DNA of 64,000 nucleotides from NCBI RefSeq assembly GCF_020911925.1, contig NZ_CP087134.1, positions 3,658,001 through 3,722,000 on the forward strand, in the 5' to 3' direction. The position numbers were made by a program, and so were the translations under genes. How positions within the stretch are numbered: position 1 is the first letter of the stretch; every line of letters starts with the position of its first letter. The notes beneath the pieces are model-generated. The model had not been told where the DNA came from. It made no database searches and saw only the letters and a program-made list of their open reading frames with translations. The DNA is from Flavobacterium cupriresistens. Its GTDB lineage: Bacteria; Bacteroidota; Bacteroidia; Flavobacteriales; Flavobacteriaceae. Positions 63,480-64,000 of this stretch are shown in pieces.

Positions 63480-64000
63480 ATGGATAAAATAAAAATACTT
63501 TGGGTTGATGATGAAATCGACCTTTTAAAGCCACACATATTATTTCTGGAGAAAAAAAATTATGCAGTAACAACTTGTAACAATGGTTTAGACGCTATTA
63601 CCCTCTTTGAAGAAGATAATTTTGATATTGTTTTTTTGGATGAAAATATGCCCGGGATGAGCGGTTTGGAGACCCTTTCGGAAATGAAAGAGAAAAAATC
63701 AGCCATTCCGATGATTATGATTACCAAAAGCGAAGAAGAATATATAATGGAAGAAGCCATTGGTTCTAAAATCGCCGATTATTTGATAAAACCCGTAAAT
63801 CCAAATCAGATTTTATTGAGTTTAAAGAAAAATCTGGATCATTCGAGATTAATCTCCGAAAAAACAACTTTAGACTACCAAAAGGAATTTAGAAAAATCT
63901 CAATGGAACTGGCAATGGTCAACTCCTTTGAAGATTGGGTGGAGCTGTATAAAAAACTGATTTTTTGGGAGTTGGAACTGGAAAACATCAACGATCAGGC
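63480..64000 (+). CDS. porX: PorX-type response regulator of the type IX secretion system, 3' end beyond window
   Basis: First 173 residues, running off the window edge. The receiver domain has WVDDEIDLLKPHI, phospho-acceptor Asp54 in VFLDENMPGMSGLETL, the conserved Thr in MIMITKSEEEYIMEEAI and the Lys in YLIKPVNPNQILLSL. It is followed by a helical region (FRKISMELAMVNSFEDWVEL). This N-terminus matches PorX, whose full protein (about 515 residues) ends in an alkaline-phosphatase/PglZ-like domain; that part is not visible. With PorY and SigP it controls T9SS genes. It implies that the organism glides and/or secretes by T9SS. Confidence 0.9.
   Translation, partial: MDKIKILWVDDEIDLLKPHILFLEKKNYAVTTCNNGLDAITLFEEDNFDIVFLDENMPGMSGLETLSEMKEKKSAIPMIMITKSEEEYIMEEAIGSKIADYLIKPVNPNQILLSLKKNLDHSRLISEKTTLDYQKEFRKISMELAMVNSFEDWVELYKKLIFWELELENINDQ

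Overview
The window is a low-GC stretch of a Bacteroidota chromosome, most likely a Flavobacterium or close relative in the Flavobacteriaceae. The evidence is a porX-type regulator gene at the right edge, a SusC/SusD pair with an ECF sigma/FecR switch, a class II ketol-acid reductoisomerase, a fused lpxC-fabZ gene, TAnnTTTG-type -7 promoter elements, and many short AT-rich dispersed repeats between genes. No rRNA, tRNA, insertion sequence, prophage or CRISPR array was seen.

Layout. 1-2471: 3' end of a DEDD-type exonuclease that appears to lack catalytic residues, facing acs across a shared terminator. 2941-11154 (minus): branched-chain amino acid block. leuA-leuB come first, then a promoter, an Ile/Val-rich leader peptide and an attenuator in front of ilvD-ilvB-ilvN-ilvC. 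11304-16747: a TPR-like hypothetical gene, an M1 peptidase, a CBM9-like protein, a small secreted protein and a repeat-rich gap. 16822-25120 (minus): a complete histidine operon, hisG-D-C-B-H-A-F-IE, headed by a His-rich leader peptide and attenuator; its spacers are unusually long and several are filled with dispersed repeats. 25203-29585: an OmpR-family two-component system divergent from an LTA-synthase-like phosphotransferase, with a phased 11-bp repeat array between them. 29708-36702: S1/P1 nuclease family protein, an unknown secreted protein, a YeiH-type exporter with a LysR regulator, a VWA-like membrane protein and fabG. 36966-37943: two small Cys-rich peptides with related double-glycine-type leaders beside a small membrane protein. 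38150-47768 (minus): ECF sigma factor, FecR, SusC with an STN domain, SusD, an HExxH lipoprotein and a DUF4302-like lipoprotein, forming a regulated outer-membrane uptake locus. 48631-56864 (minus): a GIY-YIG-like protein, sucD, an NTF2-like protein, a second lpxD-like gene, efp, lpxA, lpxC-fabZ, lpxD and an HD hydrolase (lipid A block). 57055-63314 (plus): a GbsR/MarR-type regulator with a promoter-overlapping operator and an RND efflux pump operon. 63480-64000: start of porX.

The main points of interest are two ribosome-mediated attenuators with readable leader peptides (ilv and his), the candidate secreted-peptide locus, the PmrA/BasR-like direct-repeat array in front of a sulfatase-superfamily transferase, and several families of intergenic repeats, one of which supplies the stop codon of hisA. 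All family assignments rest on reading motifs by eye; no database search was run.
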